64,000 nucleotides of DNA from CAWKDC01 sp964383495 (GTDB taxonomy: Bacteria > Pseudomonadota > Gammaproteobacteria > JABCZS01). Positions within the stretch are counted from its first letter, which is position 1, and every line of letters starts with the position of its first letter. A program made the position numbers and the translations under genes. The notes beneath the pieces were generated by a model, which saw only the letters and a program-made list of their open reading frames with translations, did not search any database and was not told where the DNA came from. The DNA lies in contig CAYLHG010000007.1 in assembly GCA_964383495.1 (NCBI GenBank), positions 1-64,000 on the forward strand, given 5' to 3'. Of the stretch, positions 25,191 to 34,731 are shown one piece after another.

Positions 25191-26366
25191 TTATTCCCCC
25201 TTCAAAGCAGGATATTCACCATTCTTAAATACCCACACGTCCCGGCTCCAACGCTTACTTTCAGGAAATGTTTTATCATGTTGCTTTGTCATCTCTTTTG
25301 TTGATTTTCCTTCACCACCTTCAACTCCTGCATATTTACGTTGTGCAAGTTGTTTATCAAAATAAGCCTCAATCACACCCACTTTACTACCAAAATCTCC
25401 ATCACGATTTTCCGCACCAATTAACCCGCGCCCATTGTCTATTGCAACAACCTCACCCGCAGCATAGACGTGATCCAATGTTGCACTACCAAAACGAATT
25501 CGACCAATAAGCCCACCTGAAAATGAAAATGAACCTACCAAAACACGTGCGTAACTGTTTTTAATAAGTAAATTATCACCTTCCAACATGCCAACTAACC
25601 CACCTGAATGATAAGGCGAGCTTACGAAGCCTGCTGCAGAAGATTGCATAATACTCACATTATCTCCTGCATCACCCACGAGCCCTCCAAATACCATGTC
25701 TTCAGGATACGGCTCCGTACGCTGTCCTTCTTGGATAGGTAGTAATCCTGTTACGCTGCTATTTTCAATCCCCACACCGTACGCAACGCCGAAAAACCCT
25801 CCTGCAAACGTATGTTGTTTGATCGCGATATTCAATAAACGTACGTGCAGAATCTTGCTATCAACAGCTAAGCCCGCAAGCCCACCCGCAAATCCAGACA
25901 CATTCCATAGAGAATCATTTGTTGTATCACCCGCAATTATAATATCTTTTCCCGTAATATCACTGACAGTAGTTCCTTTCATATCCCCTGCAAGCAACCC
26001 ACGGTGCGTATCATCGTCACTCAGTACCATTACATTTTCAAATGCAAGATCTGAAATCGTAGCCCCTTGAGTGTTTTCAAATAAACCACCTTTTTTATCT
26101 TTGCCACTTCCTGCGGTGATCATTAAATGGCGAATTGCATAAACGCCTCCATCGGCTTTATTGCCTGAAAGTGTGCCAGAAAAAGTGCCTTTAATAGGCG
26201 TGAAATCAAACCCTGTGCAATTAATGTCTTCAATTAAATGATAGTCAGCTTTCAGATTAGCGCCCATGCTTTGTAGATCGGTGCAAGAAGCAATGGCAAT
26301 GCTTTCATCAGCATGTCCTATTTGCAGAAAAGAAAACAGAGCGAGTGTAGATAATAGCTTGAACAT
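25191..26366 (-). CDS. Secreted GLUG-motif-like repeat protein
   Basis: 391 residues. Signal peptide about 1-19 (ends GHA). The mature protein starts with CTDLQSMGANLKADYHLIEDINC, and then has Gly-rich repeats of the form GGLVG/GGLIG with regularly spaced strands (GGLVGDAGDN, GGLVGMLEGDN, GGLIGRIRFG). This is the layout of GLUG-type beta-helical surface proteins. The C-terminal WVFKNGEYPALKGE is the usual end of such proteins. Probably periplasmic or surface-exposed; binding partner unknown. A GAGGTAAAT RBS precedes ATG 26366. Confidence 0.75.
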   Translation of the reverse strand: MFKLLSTLALFSFLQIGHADESIAIASCTDLQSMGANLKADYHLIEDINCTGFDFTPIKGTFSGTLSGNKADGGVYAIRHLMITAGSGKDKKGGLFENTQGATISDLAFENVMVLSDDDTHRGLLAGDMKGTTVSDITGKDIIIAGDTTNDSLWNVSGFAGGLAGLAVDSKILHVRLLNIAIKQHTFAGGFFGVAYGVGIENSSVTGLLPIQEGQRTEPYPEDMVFGGLVGDAGDNVSIMQSSAAGFVSSPYHSGGLVGMLEGDNLLIKNSYARVLVGSFSFSGGLIGRIRFGSATLDHVYAAGEVVAIDNGRGLIGAENRDGDFGSKVGVIEAYFDKQLAQRKYAGVEGGEGKSTKEMTKQHDKTFPESKRWSRDVWVFKNGEYPALKGE

Positions 26367-26436
26367 ATTTACCTCCTAATTACCAAACTGGAGACCACAT
26401 AATCTAAGCTTGTCATTGCGAGCGCAACGATTACAT

Positions 26437-27723
26437 TTACAAATACGTCTGTATTTCAGCTTGATCGCGCAACTGCGTATACCAATTTTGCAATGCTTCA
26501 TTCATTTTGCGTTGGTACAATTTATCTTGAATTTCGGCACGTAATAATTCATATGAAACTTCACGCTTTTTACGTTCCAATACTTCAATCACATGCCAAC
26601 CAAAGGGTGTTAATACAGGTTCACTCATTACACCTACTTTCAATGTTTGCATCTCTTCTGCAAAGCGCGGTGTCAACGTTTTGGCTTGCATAAAACCTAA
26701 GTCCCCCCCAGATTGCTTGGAGCCAGGATCATCTGAATATGTTTTTGCCAATGCTGCAAAATCTTCACCTGCTTTGAGCTTAGCAACCACTTCATCAATA
26801 CGTTCACGCGCTTTTTGTTCATCACGCACTTGATTTAAAGCAACTAAGATATGGCGAACGTGCGTTTCTTCTACCCATTGCTTGGGCGCAGCATTTTCTT
26901 TTAAATCTAACAGCTGCACAATGTGTAAGCCGCTCGGATCTTGTACTGGGCCTTTCACATCCCCTTTATTAAAACCGGCAGCTTTGTCACTTAATAACGT
27001 CGGCAATTCGTGTGCAAAACGCCAACCTAAATCGGTTCTTTCCAACACATCGCTACTATCAGAATATTTTAACGCTACTTGATGGAAGTCTTCTTTCGTT
27101 TTTAATTTTGCTAACACTTCCTCGGCCTTCTTATTTGCTTCTGCTAATTTTTCCGAAGAAGGATCTTTGGGCAAAGCGATCAAAATATGTCCAAACAAAT
27201 ATTGACGTTGAGATTCAACACGGTTTTTATTTTGCGCGACCCAATGGTCAATTTCCGCTTCACTCAGTTTGATATTCGAACCTACCAAACGCTGCTGCGT
27301 ACGAGAAATCATTACCTGATTGCGCAGATCTGCTTCAAATTTTTTATAATCAATCCCATCCTGAGCCAACAAGTTTTTTAATTGATCCACACTCACATTA
27401 TTTTGCTTTGCTACCGTTGCTAATGCTTGCTTCACATCCGCATCCGTCACAGCCACACCGCCGCGCTCGGCTGCTTGCTTCACTAAAGTTTGCTCTATCA
27501 TACGATCTAGCACTTGATGCGATAACACTTCATCGGTCGGCATATCTTGGTTTTGAGAAGATTTTTTAAATTGCTCTTTGAGAAGCGCTAAGCGAAATTC
27601 AAGCTCGTGTGCAGTGATAACATCGTTATTCACCACTGCCACAATTTTATCCAAACTTTGAGGCGCAGCCCATGAGGCTACACTGTAGAAGAAAAATAAC
27701 AAAACAATCATAAATTGACGCAT
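26437..27723 (-). CDS. surA: Periplasmic peptidyl-prolyl isomerase / outer-membrane protein chaperone
   Basis: 428 residues, the family's normal length. Signal peptide 1-19 (ends WAA), SurA N-terminal chaperone domain (SLDKIVAVVNNDVIT), two parvulin domains (about 172-275 and 285-385; the second contains DPGSKQSGGDLGFM) and a C-terminal helix. It escorts unfolded beta-barrel proteins, including LptD, to the BAM complex. It is translationally coupled to lptD (TGATG at 27721-27725). Confidence 0.95.
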   Translation of the reverse strand: MRQFMIVLLFFFYSVASWAAPQSLDKIVAVVNNDVITAHELEFRLALLKEQFKKSSQNQDMPTDEVLSHQVLDRMIEQTLVKQAAERGGVAVTDADVKQALATVAKQNNVSVDQLKNLLAQDGIDYKKFEADLRNQVMISRTQQRLVGSNIKLSEAEIDHWVAQNKNRVESQRQYLFGHILIALPKDPSSEKLAEANKKAEEVLAKLKTKEDFHQVALKYSDSSDVLERTDLGWRFAHELPTLLSDKAAGFNKGDVKGPVQDPSGLHIVQLLDLKENAAPKQWVEETHVRHILVALNQVRDEQKARERIDEVVAKLKAGEDFAALAKTYSDDPGSKQSGGDLGFMQAKTLTPRFAEEMQTLKVGVMSEPVLTPFGWHVIEVLERKKREVSYELLRAEIQDKLYQRKMNEALQNWYTQLRDQAEIQTYL

Positions 27724-30245
27724 CAGTAAGTTACCTCGAACCGATCTTGATATCCAGGCAGGTTGGTTGTAAAGTAATCCACCGGAGAACGCCCTACAGA
27801 CCCTAGCCCTTTAAATACCCATTGTAAATAATATTCTGTATTGAATGTTTCTGCGCCCGGCTCACCCGTGTTGAGCTGCAAATAACGCCGAGCACCTGTG
27901 CGAACCGCCCAGCAACAGTTTTCGTATTCTAAACCGCCAAAACTGTCAATGGTGAATGCGTTTTTGATGTCATAATACCAACGACCTAACACATTTATAC
28001 GGTCCGTTACACCTACAGAAAACCCAATATCTGATTGTACCAAATCTGCTGAGCTGCCGCCAAGTATTTCATCTGAGCTTAAGTTGCCTGACTCTTCATA
28101 TCGAAAACCAATATGCATAAGGGTCCGCATGCTGGGTTGAAAATGAAACCGCAACGCCGCTAGATCGCTCTGCGTATCATACGTATGAAAACGTCCGTCT
28201 CCCGTTAAATACCATCGCGAATTAAAACGATACAATATATCTGCCACCAACGGAGAAGTGTCTGCTGTAGCGCCTGGATCTTCTGTTTTATAGCACGCAG
28301 GATCAATTTCTGTATCACATAACATCACGCGACGATCTTCAAAATAAACAATTTCCCCCACTGTTGTTTTGAACCGCTCTGCTCCCATTTTTTCATCATA
28401 AAAACGCGATGTCAATGCTAAACTTACTTGATTAGCATCGCCAATGCGATCAATTCCTGAGAAACGATTTTGCCGAAATAATTGTGCTGTTGTAAATTCA
28501 TAACGTGCGGTATCAAAGACTGGCAAATCATTTTGATCATGATAGGGAATAAAAACATAATATAAGCGTGGTTCTAATGTTTGTTGATAATTTGTTTTAA
28601 ACACTTTCACATCGCGTTCAAAAATTAACCCCATATCCATGGTTGCTGCAGGAATAGCGCTTTGCGGTGATGTGGGGTCATTAAACGCGGCATCTCTTTC
28701 TGAAAGCGTTAAATCATATACTGTTTCATATAAAGTAGTAGATGGAATAATAAATCCATACATTGCGCGTTGTGGAAAAAACACAGTAGGCTCAATATGG
28801 TAGCGGTTACCGTACGTAGGCGTTTCATTAATCAATGGATCAAATTCATGCTGAAAAGCAGTGAACTGCCCAAGCCCTGAAAAACGAAACCCGTAATCCG
28901 GCCAATAAGGCATGTATGCAGCGCTAAAGCTTGGCATAATACGATAAGGAGGATTAACCAAATTTGCTTCAAAAGGCTGAATGGTTTGATAATTCTGCAC
29001 AAATAATTTTGCTGTCCATGCCTCATCAATATAATCTAATTCTGCACGCTGACGCAACAAGCGCTCGTCCTCACTGAAATCATTTGGACCGAAATCAATT
29101 AAATATTCATCATCAGAGACTTGATTATACTCAAGCGCACTACTCCAATGATTATTGTAATAACCATTCAATGTTGTATTAATTAACCAGCGATTGCTAC
29201 CAGCATCTTCAAGATTTTCACGACGAGGATCAGTTGGGTCAGGCACAGCAGGGCTCGCTAAATGTCTTTCACGAAAATTAATAAATCTTCTATCATGATT
29301 TAGATATTCCCAATAAACAGTTCCGTATTGGTATCTATCAAGATATCGTGCTTCGGTTCCCCATTGAAACCCACGATCAGACATCCAATTAGGCGCAATG
29401 GTAGCATCATAATTAGGCGCCAAATTAAAATAATAAGGAACTTTGATTGATAAACCATTTTGCGCTGAAGAACGATACTCAGGCGTTAAAAAACCGCTCT
29501 TGCGTCGATCATCAATTGGAAAATCAAAATAAGGCAAATACAAAACAGGCACTTTCTCTATATAAAAAAGTGAATGGTATGTTGTTCCACGCCCTGTGGC
29601 TTCATCCAATCTCACTTCTTTCGCTTTTAAATTCCATAAATTATCGCCAGGAGGGCAGGTTGTATACGTTGCATCGTATAAATACATAGGGGAATCTTTT
29701 GCTGTTTTAGCTTTTGACGCCTCTCCTCGTGCTTGACGAGGATAATAACGATACTGCGCATTCCATAATGTCGTTTCATTATTTGCAAAAATCACCGAGG
29801 CTTTATCTGCATACACTCTAAAGCCAGGCTCCTCTAACATGACTCCGCCTGAAGCCGTGATTTTTTGAAATTCCCCTTCTTCATCACGCGCTACAATAAC
29901 CTTATCCGCAAATAAACGTCGATCTGGCTCCACCAATTCCACATTTCCCGTTAATTCAGAAGACCCCGTATTAAAAAACAAAGAAGAATTTGCTTGAATA
30001 ACGCTACCTGAAGGTTGATGAGAAGAAAATTCAGGGGCGGCATAATGTCCATGGCATGCGCTTTGACCAGGAGGTTCGGGCACCCAGTCGACAAATACTT
30101 GCCTATCATCCAGCATAATTGCCTTTGGTTCACTGACAGCACCAAAAGCAGGTGTGTTTTCTGACATAATTTCATTAGGAACAGCGAAAGCACCCAAGAA
30201 AGGTGTTAAGAGGTATACTATGATGAGGGTGGAACGTCTTACCAT
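27723..30245 (-). CDS. lptD: LPS-assembly protein LptD
   Basis: 840 residues. Signal peptide 1-21, an N-terminal OstA/LptA-like jellyroll (about 75-210, with VIVARDEEGEFQKITASGGV), and a large C-terminal beta-barrel ending YQDRFEVTY, whose terminal aromatic suits outer-membrane insertion. It receives LPS from LptA and inserts it in the outer leaflet together with LptE. Cys residues lie near 59, 197 and in the C-terminal part (CCW). It is divergent from amgK; lptD-surA is the common gammaproteobacterial order, but pdxA and rsmA do not follow here. Confidence 0.95.
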   Translation of the reverse strand: MVRRSTLIIVYLLTPFLGAFAVPNEIMSENTPAFGAVSEPKAIMLDDRQVFVDWVPEPPGQSACHGHYAAPEFSSHQPSGSVIQANSSLFFNTGSSELTGNVELVEPDRRLFADKVIVARDEEGEFQKITASGGVMLEEPGFRVYADKASVIFANNETTLWNAQYRYYPRQARGEASKAKTAKDSPMYLYDATYTTCPPGDNLWNLKAKEVRLDEATGRGTTYHSLFYIEKVPVLYLPYFDFPIDDRRKSGFLTPEYRSSAQNGLSIKVPYYFNLAPNYDATIAPNWMSDRGFQWGTEARYLDRYQYGTVYWEYLNHDRRFINFRERHLASPAVPDPTDPRRENLEDAGSNRWLINTTLNGYYNNHWSSALEYNQVSDDEYLIDFGPNDFSEDERLLRQRAELDYIDEAWTAKLFVQNYQTIQPFEANLVNPPYRIMPSFSAAYMPYWPDYGFRFSGLGQFTAFQHEFDPLINETPTYGNRYHIEPTVFFPQRAMYGFIIPSTTLYETVYDLTLSERDAAFNDPTSPQSAIPAATMDMGLIFERDVKVFKTNYQQTLEPRLYYVFIPYHDQNDLPVFDTARYEFTTAQLFRQNRFSGIDRIGDANQVSLALTSRFYDEKMGAERFKTTVGEIVYFEDRRVMLCDTEIDPACYKTEDPGATADTSPLVADILYRFNSRWYLTGDGRFHTYDTQSDLAALRFHFQPSMRTLMHIGFRYEESGNLSSDEILGGSSADLVQSDIGFSVGVTDRINVLGRWYYDIKNAFTIDSFGGLEYENCCWAVRTGARRYLQLNTGEPGAETFNTEYYLQWVFKGLGSVGRSPVDYFTTNLPGYQDRFEVTY

Positions 30246-30320
30246 GACGGCGATTTTCCCAGCGGCTTTCCTTAGTTATGATACGATTATACCGAGTTTC
30301 TTTTTTCTGTGGGATTTTTT

Positions 30321-31334
30321 GTGACAACTGAACACACGCGACATGGCCAATTTGAAAACTGGCTGAAAGCTAACCTTCCCAATGAACAAGTGGAGCTTAT
30401 CCCTCTGCCCGGTGATGCAAGTTTTCGCCACTATTTTAGACTGCGCGAGCACCCAAATTGGCTGGCTGTGGATGCGCCGCCAGAGCATGAAAAAACCATT
30501 GAGTTCGTGCGTGTCGCAGAAGCTTACGCCGCGCTAGGGGTCCATGTACCGCAAATCTTGGCCTACAATACTGCACTAGGGTTTTTAATTGTGAGTGATT
30601 TAGGCAATACATCGTACTTACAAGCGTTGAGTAATGCCCCAGGAAGTGCAAATAAATTATACCAAGAGGCATTATCCAGTTTAGTACGTATTACTTGCTG
30701 CAAACCTTCTGATGCATTACCGCTTGAAACGTTTGATGCCCATTTCATGAATACTGAATTACAATTTTTTACACAATGGTTTTTAAAAGATTATTTGAAA
30801 ATTAATATTACGCCTGCTATTCACGCATTACTCGATAAAACTTATACCAAATTAATTGAACGTGCAGAAAATCAGCAACAAGTGTGTATTCATCGTGATT
30901 ACCATTCGCGCAATTTAATTGTATGTGATGCTGGGAGAAATCCGGGCGTGATCGATTTTCAAGATGCCATGATGGGCCCCATCACGTACGATTGCGTTTC
31001 ATTATTGCGAGATGCTTACATCAGCTGGCCTGCTGAACAAGTGCAATCTTTGGCACGGTTTTTTTATGAAAATTTAAAAGAAACACATAAAGAATATTGT
31101 CATAGCTTTGAACATTTTTATCATGATTTTGAATGGATGGGCATGCAACGTCATTTAAAAGCTATTTTCATTTTTGCACGAAAATATTTGCGTGATGATA
31201 ATCCAAATTATTTAGGCGATATTCCACGCACACTAAATTATGTACGAACAGTTGCAAAAAATGACCATGCATTTCGCGACTTCAATGATTTTATCGAAAC
31301 AGAAGTTGTTGAACGCGTAGGAGGCTTAGCATGA
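30321..31334 (+). CDS. amgK: Anomeric MurNAc/GlcNAc kinase (AmgK-like)
   Basis: 337 residues; aminoglycoside-phosphotransferase fold. HRDYHSRNLIV is the catalytic loop and VIDFQDAMMGP the metal-binding segment. AmgK phosphorylates MurNAc at the anomeric carbon in cell-wall recycling. I chose GTG 30321 because GTGGGA at 30309-30314 is then a suitable RBS; GTG 30309 would add four residues. It overlaps murU by 4 bases, and the pair beside lptD is typical of pseudomonads and relatives. Confidence 0.88.
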   Translation: MTTEHTRHGQFENWLKANLPNEQVELIPLPGDASFRHYFRLREHPNWLAVDAPPEHEKTIEFVRVAEAYAALGVHVPQILAYNTALGFLIVSDLGNTSYLQALSNAPGSANKLYQEALSSLVRITCCKPSDALPLETFDAHFMNTELQFFTQWFLKDYLKINITPAIHALLDKTYTKLIERAENQQQVCIHRDYHSRNLIVCDAGRNPGVIDFQDAMMGPITYDCVSLLRDAYISWPAEQVQSLARFFYENLKETHKEYCHSFEHFYHDFEWMGMQRHLKAIFIFARKYLRDDNPNYLGDIPRTLNYVRTVAKNDHAFRDFNDFIETEVVERVGGLA

Positions 31335-31996
31335 AAGCCATGATCTTAGCTGCAGGTTTTGGCACACGCATGAGGCCACTGACAAATCACACACCAAAAC
31401 CTTTATTGATGTTAGCTGGAAAGCCATTAATTGTTCACACGCTGTTAAGATGCAAAGCAGCAGGCATTACTGATATTGTGATCAATGTGTCATACCTTGC
31501 TGATCAAATCAAATCCATTTTACAGGATGGCAGCCATTGGGGTGTGCATATTCGTTATTCTGATGAAGCAACACCATTAGGCTCGGTCGGAGGCATGGTG
31601 CATGCATTACCTTTATTAGATGATGAAGCTTTTATCATCACAAGCGCGGATGTATTTACTCATTATGATTTCAACAAATTAATTCAAAAAGCACCGAATA
31701 TCACACATGCACATTTAGTGATGTGTAATCATCCGCCCCACCATTTATACCATCTTGATGATCAAGGTTTGATTACACTCGAAGGCAAACCCAAATTAGA
31801 TTATGCTGGCTTTGGTATTTTCAATCCATCCATATTAAAAAATTTACCTGAAGGCCATATGGAGCTACCACCACTTCTGAACCCTTACATTTTAGAGCGG
31901 AAAATCACGGGCGAATATTTTGAAGGCGAATGGCACAATTTAGGCACGCCTAAACAATATGAAGCATTATGTGAGCAAATGGTGGCTTCATCATGA
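31331..31996 (+). CDS. murU: N-acetylmuramate alpha-1-phosphate uridylyltransferase
   Basis: 221 residues; nucleotidyltransferase fold with AMILAAGFGTRMRPLT at the N-terminus and TPKPLLMLAGKPLI following. It converts MurNAc-1-phosphate from AmgK to UDP-MurNAc, bypassing MurA/MurB (the fosfomycin-insensitive recycling route). ATGA overlaps with amgK before it and djlA after it. Confidence 0.9.
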   Translation: MKAMILAAGFGTRMRPLTNHTPKPLLMLAGKPLIVHTLLRCKAAGITDIVINVSYLADQIKSILQDGSHWGVHIRYSDEATPLGSVGGMVHALPLLDDEAFIITSADVFTHYDFNKLIQKAPNITHAHLVMCNHPPHHLYHLDDQGLITLEGKPKLDYAGFGIFNPSILKNLPEGHMELPPLLNPYILERKITGEYFEGEWHNLGTPKQYEALCEQMVASS

Positions 31997-32817
31997 TATT
32001 CCTCGGCCGCATTATCGGAACATTATTGGGCTATTTAATGGCGCGCATCCCTGGTGCTATTATTGGCTTTTTAATTGGTTATGCGTTTGATAAAGCCATC
32101 AAGCAACAAGCGGTTGTTTCAAGTTTGTTCAGTGGCAACATAAAACGCGAAAAAACACAGTCCGTATTTTTAAAAGCAACTTTCCAAATCATTGGCCACG
32201 TTGCAAAATCAGACGGACGCGTGAGTGAAACTGAAATTCAAGAGGTGGAGCGCATCATGCACCAACTTCGCTTACAAGGCGAAGCACGACAAACAGCCAT
32301 TGAATATTTCAAAGAAGGAAAATCTGCAGAATTTAATTTAGATAATACTTTAAATAAATTAATCGCCGCATTAGGCAACCAACAATTATTGATCACCATG
32401 TTTATTGAAATCCAATTACAAGCTGCTTACGCAGAAGGTTATTTAACAGATGGCAAGCGCGCAAAATTGGTTTACATTTCTGAACGATTAGGATTTAATC
32501 GCGTTGCATTTGCACGGTTAAACAGTATGCATCAAGCTGAAGAAAAATTCAGAGACTATCAACGAAAACATTTTCATCAACAATATCAAAAAATGCATCA
32601 AGGATCTGCATTGTCTGAAGCTTATAAAGTATTAGGCATAGAAAAAACTGCCAATGATAATGATGTGAAAAAAGCATATCGCAAATTAATGAGCATGCAC
32701 CATCCAGATAAATTGATTGCAAAAGGTTTGCCTCCTGAAATGATTCGCCTTGCAACGGAAAAAACACAAGAAATTAAATCTGCTTATGAATTGATTATTG
32801 AAGCTCGCGCTAAATAA
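31993..32817 (+). CDS. djlA: DnaJ-like co-chaperone DjlA
   Basis: 274 residues. An N-terminal membrane segment rich in Gly (about 1-30), a TerB-like helical domain (about 55-180, with IGHVAKSDGRVSETEIQ) and a C-terminal J domain with the HPD motif in MSMHHPDKLIAKG. It stimulates DnaK at the inner membrane. The order TerB then J domain and the length match E. coli DjlA; in E. coli djlA also lies beside lptD. Confidence 0.92.
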   Translation: MIFLGRIIGTLLGYLMARIPGAIIGFLIGYAFDKAIKQQAVVSSLFSGNIKREKTQSVFLKATFQIIGHVAKSDGRVSETEIQEVERIMHQLRLQGEARQTAIEYFKEGKSAEFNLDNTLNKLIAALGNQQLLITMFIEIQLQAAYAEGYLTDGKRAKLVYISERLGFNRVAFARLNSMHQAEEKFRDYQRKHFHQQYQKMHQGSALSEAYKVLGIEKTANDNDVKKAYRKLMSMHHPDKLIAKGLPPEMIRLATEKTQEIKSAYELIIEARAK

Positions 32818-32826
32818 GGAGAAAAC

Positions 32827-33507
32827 ATGTCACTATTTGCTAAACAACCCACCATCATCGCCCCTTCTATTTTATCTGCACGTTTTGGACGGCTCGCGGA
32901 AGAAGTAACCAATGTGATTGACGCAGGCGCTGATTGGATACATTTTGATGTGATGGATAATCATTTCGTGCCTAATTTAACCGTAGGCCCGATGGTCTGC
33001 AAAGCACTGCGTGATGAAGGTGTCAAAGCCCCGATTGACGTGCATTTAATGGTGACACCGGTTGATTCATTAATCACACCTTTTGTAGAAGCCGGTGCAA
33101 ATATGATTACATTTCACCCAGAAGCTTCTTTTCACGTTCACCGCACCTTACAACATATTCGATCTTTAGGATGCCATGCGGGGATTGCATTAAATCCTGC
33201 AACACCCGTTGAAGTATTAGCAGATATTTTGCCTGATGTAGACATGATTTTAGTAATGTCAGTGAATCCTGGCTTTGGCGGGCAAGCTTTTATTCCGCAA
33301 ATATTACATAAAATTGAACGCATACGAAAAATGATTGATGCCTGCGGGAAATCTATTCGTTTGGAAGTAGATGGCGGCGTTAATCTTGATAATATTCGCG
33401 CTATTTATGATGCGGGTGCAGATACATTTGTGATGGGAACAGCCATTTTTGGAAGCAAAGATGGCTATCCCCAAACACTGGAGAAAATTAAACAGTTATT
33501 GAAGTAG
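32827..33507 (+). CDS. rpe: Ribulose-phosphate 3-epimerase
   Basis: 226 residues; TIM barrel. It contains APSILSARFGRLAEE, HFDVMDNHFVPN, DVHLMV, SVNPGFGGQ and EVDGGV, carrying the metal-binding His and Asp residues. It interconverts ribulose-5-phosphate and xylulose-5-phosphate. It follows djlA by 9 bases, and its 3' end overlaps the convergent gene by 12 bases. Confidence 0.95.
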   Translation: MSLFAKQPTIIAPSILSARFGRLAEEVTNVIDAGADWIHFDVMDNHFVPNLTVGPMVCKALRDEGVKAPIDVHLMVTPVDSLITPFVEAGANMITFHPEASFHVHRTLQHIRSLGCHAGIALNPATPVEVLADILPDVDMILVMSVNPGFGGQAFIPQILHKIERIRKMIDACGKSIRLEVDGGVNLDNIRAIYDAGADTFVMGTAIFGSKDGYPQTLEKIKQLLK

Positions 33508-34626
33508 CGGTTTACTACTCACTACCGCTGAGCCTCTATTATGATCACTCAAAGATGGTTTTGATAACAATATTTTTCCTCCTTCTACATAAGTAGTACG
33601 TTTTTGCATCTGCTGTTGATGCAATGTTACTGCTATCGTCGCTAACAAAGACAATACTATTGTTGTCGATACAAAGACCAATATTCCTGTTTCTGTGAGC
33701 GGGCTATCATGCAATTCAGTATTTTTTGGCATCGCTTGAGAAATAGCAAAGCATAATCCAAGCCCTATCCCCGCACCTAATGATCCCCCTATTAATGCTG
33801 CCAATACCCTATTTTCAATATTTATAGCAGGATTTGTAGCCTCTAACATAAATTTCTCTTTTAAAAAAAACGCTGTGAACAGAGAAAACAAACCAAGCCA
33901 GCTTGAAATTATAACAAAGCAAAGCATCTCTACGTCATCCTTCCAATCACATATAATTAAATAAGGCCCCAATGGTATGAGAGCAACGCTTGCACTCATT
34001 AATGTGCAATCTAAAATAACTTTTTCAGCACCAATGATCATAGGTGTTGGCAAGATATATGGATATGGATGAGTAAATGTTGCGATTGGAACTTTATAGT
34101 TTATCCAATCAACAATCACGCCATCCAATGTTGTATTATCTGTAATAGCTCCTACTCTATTTGCATAAGCGCGCAACGCTTGATAAGCTACATTTAATTC
34201 AATATTTAAGCCATCAAAATAAACATAATCAACATTTTTTTTCCACCGATATAATTGATTTACTTCTGGCACATACTCATATACACCTTCTTCCACATCT
34301 TTTTCAATTACCTTACCTTTCTTTAAGATCATAGGATCAATACACAAAGTACTACTATATGAATTTAGAATGATTTCAATCAGACTTTGATGTGCAATTG
34401 CTTCAGCAATTTGATTTTCAGCTTCTCGTGCTTTTTTCAACAGTTTTTCATACAAAAAAATTTGCTCTTCAAACAAATGCAATTCTCGAAAAGCTTTGCA
34501 TAACGTTTGAGCAAGTGCTGCTAAAATTTCTAGCCCATTCTGAGCATTAACCAACTCTGTCGAGGGTAATTTAGCTTCTATGGTTGTCAGAAGCTCCATT
34601 TCTATTTCGTTTGAACCTCTCATCAT
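33496..34626 (-). CDS. Hypothetical membrane protein with helical N-terminal domain
   Basis: 376 residues with no recognised family. The N-terminal 100 residues are helical and coiled-coil-like (LCKAFRELHLFEEQIFLYEKLL, TPR-like spacing). The middle (about 110-190) is mixed alpha/beta. There are four or so membrane segments between about 205 and 360, with a Gly-rich hairpin (ALIGGSLGAGIGLGL). ATG 34626 is chosen because GAGGAGAGGCA lies directly upstream; ATG 34644 has no RBS. It is divergent from the LysR regulator, with inverted repeats between them. Confidence 0.65.
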   Translation of the reverse strand: MMRGSNEIEMELLTTIEAKLPSTELVNAQNGLEILAALAQTLCKAFRELHLFEEQIFLYEKLLKKAREAENQIAEAIAHQSLIEIILNSYSSTLCIDPMILKKGKVIEKDVEEGVYEYVPEVNQLYRWKKNVDYVYFDGLNIELNVAYQALRAYANRVGAITDNTTLDGVIVDWINYKVPIATFTHPYPYILPTPMIIGAEKVILDCTLMSASVALIPLGPYLIICDWKDDVEMLCFVIISSWLGLFSLFTAFFLKEKFMLEATNPAINIENRVLAALIGGSLGAGIGLGLCFAISQAMPKNTELHDSPLTETGILVFVSTTIVLSLLATIAVTLHQQQMQKRTTYVEGGKILLSKPSLSDHNRGSAVVSSKPLLQ

Positions 34627-34668
34627 TGCCTCTCCTCTTTGCATCTTGGCTTAGTATGTCCGCCTGCC

Positions 34669-34724
34669 TATTGAAAAACAATACTCATAAATGGTATTCT
34701 ATTGTTTCTTTTATTGAACAATAG
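34669..34724. promoter_or_regulatory. Candidate LysR operator between divergent genes
   Basis: TATTG-N5-CAATA (34669-34683) is a T-N11-A type inverted repeat. Further half-sites TATTGTT (34700-34706) and AACAATA (34717-34723) make a second inverted repeat, CTATTGTT/AACAATAG, reaching to 8 bases before the LysR start. AAACAATA at 34676-34683 and TATTGTTT at 34700-34707 also form a perfect pair. The arrangement fits autoregulation and control of the gene at 33496. Confidence 0.55.
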
Positions 34725-34731
34725 GCTGCCC

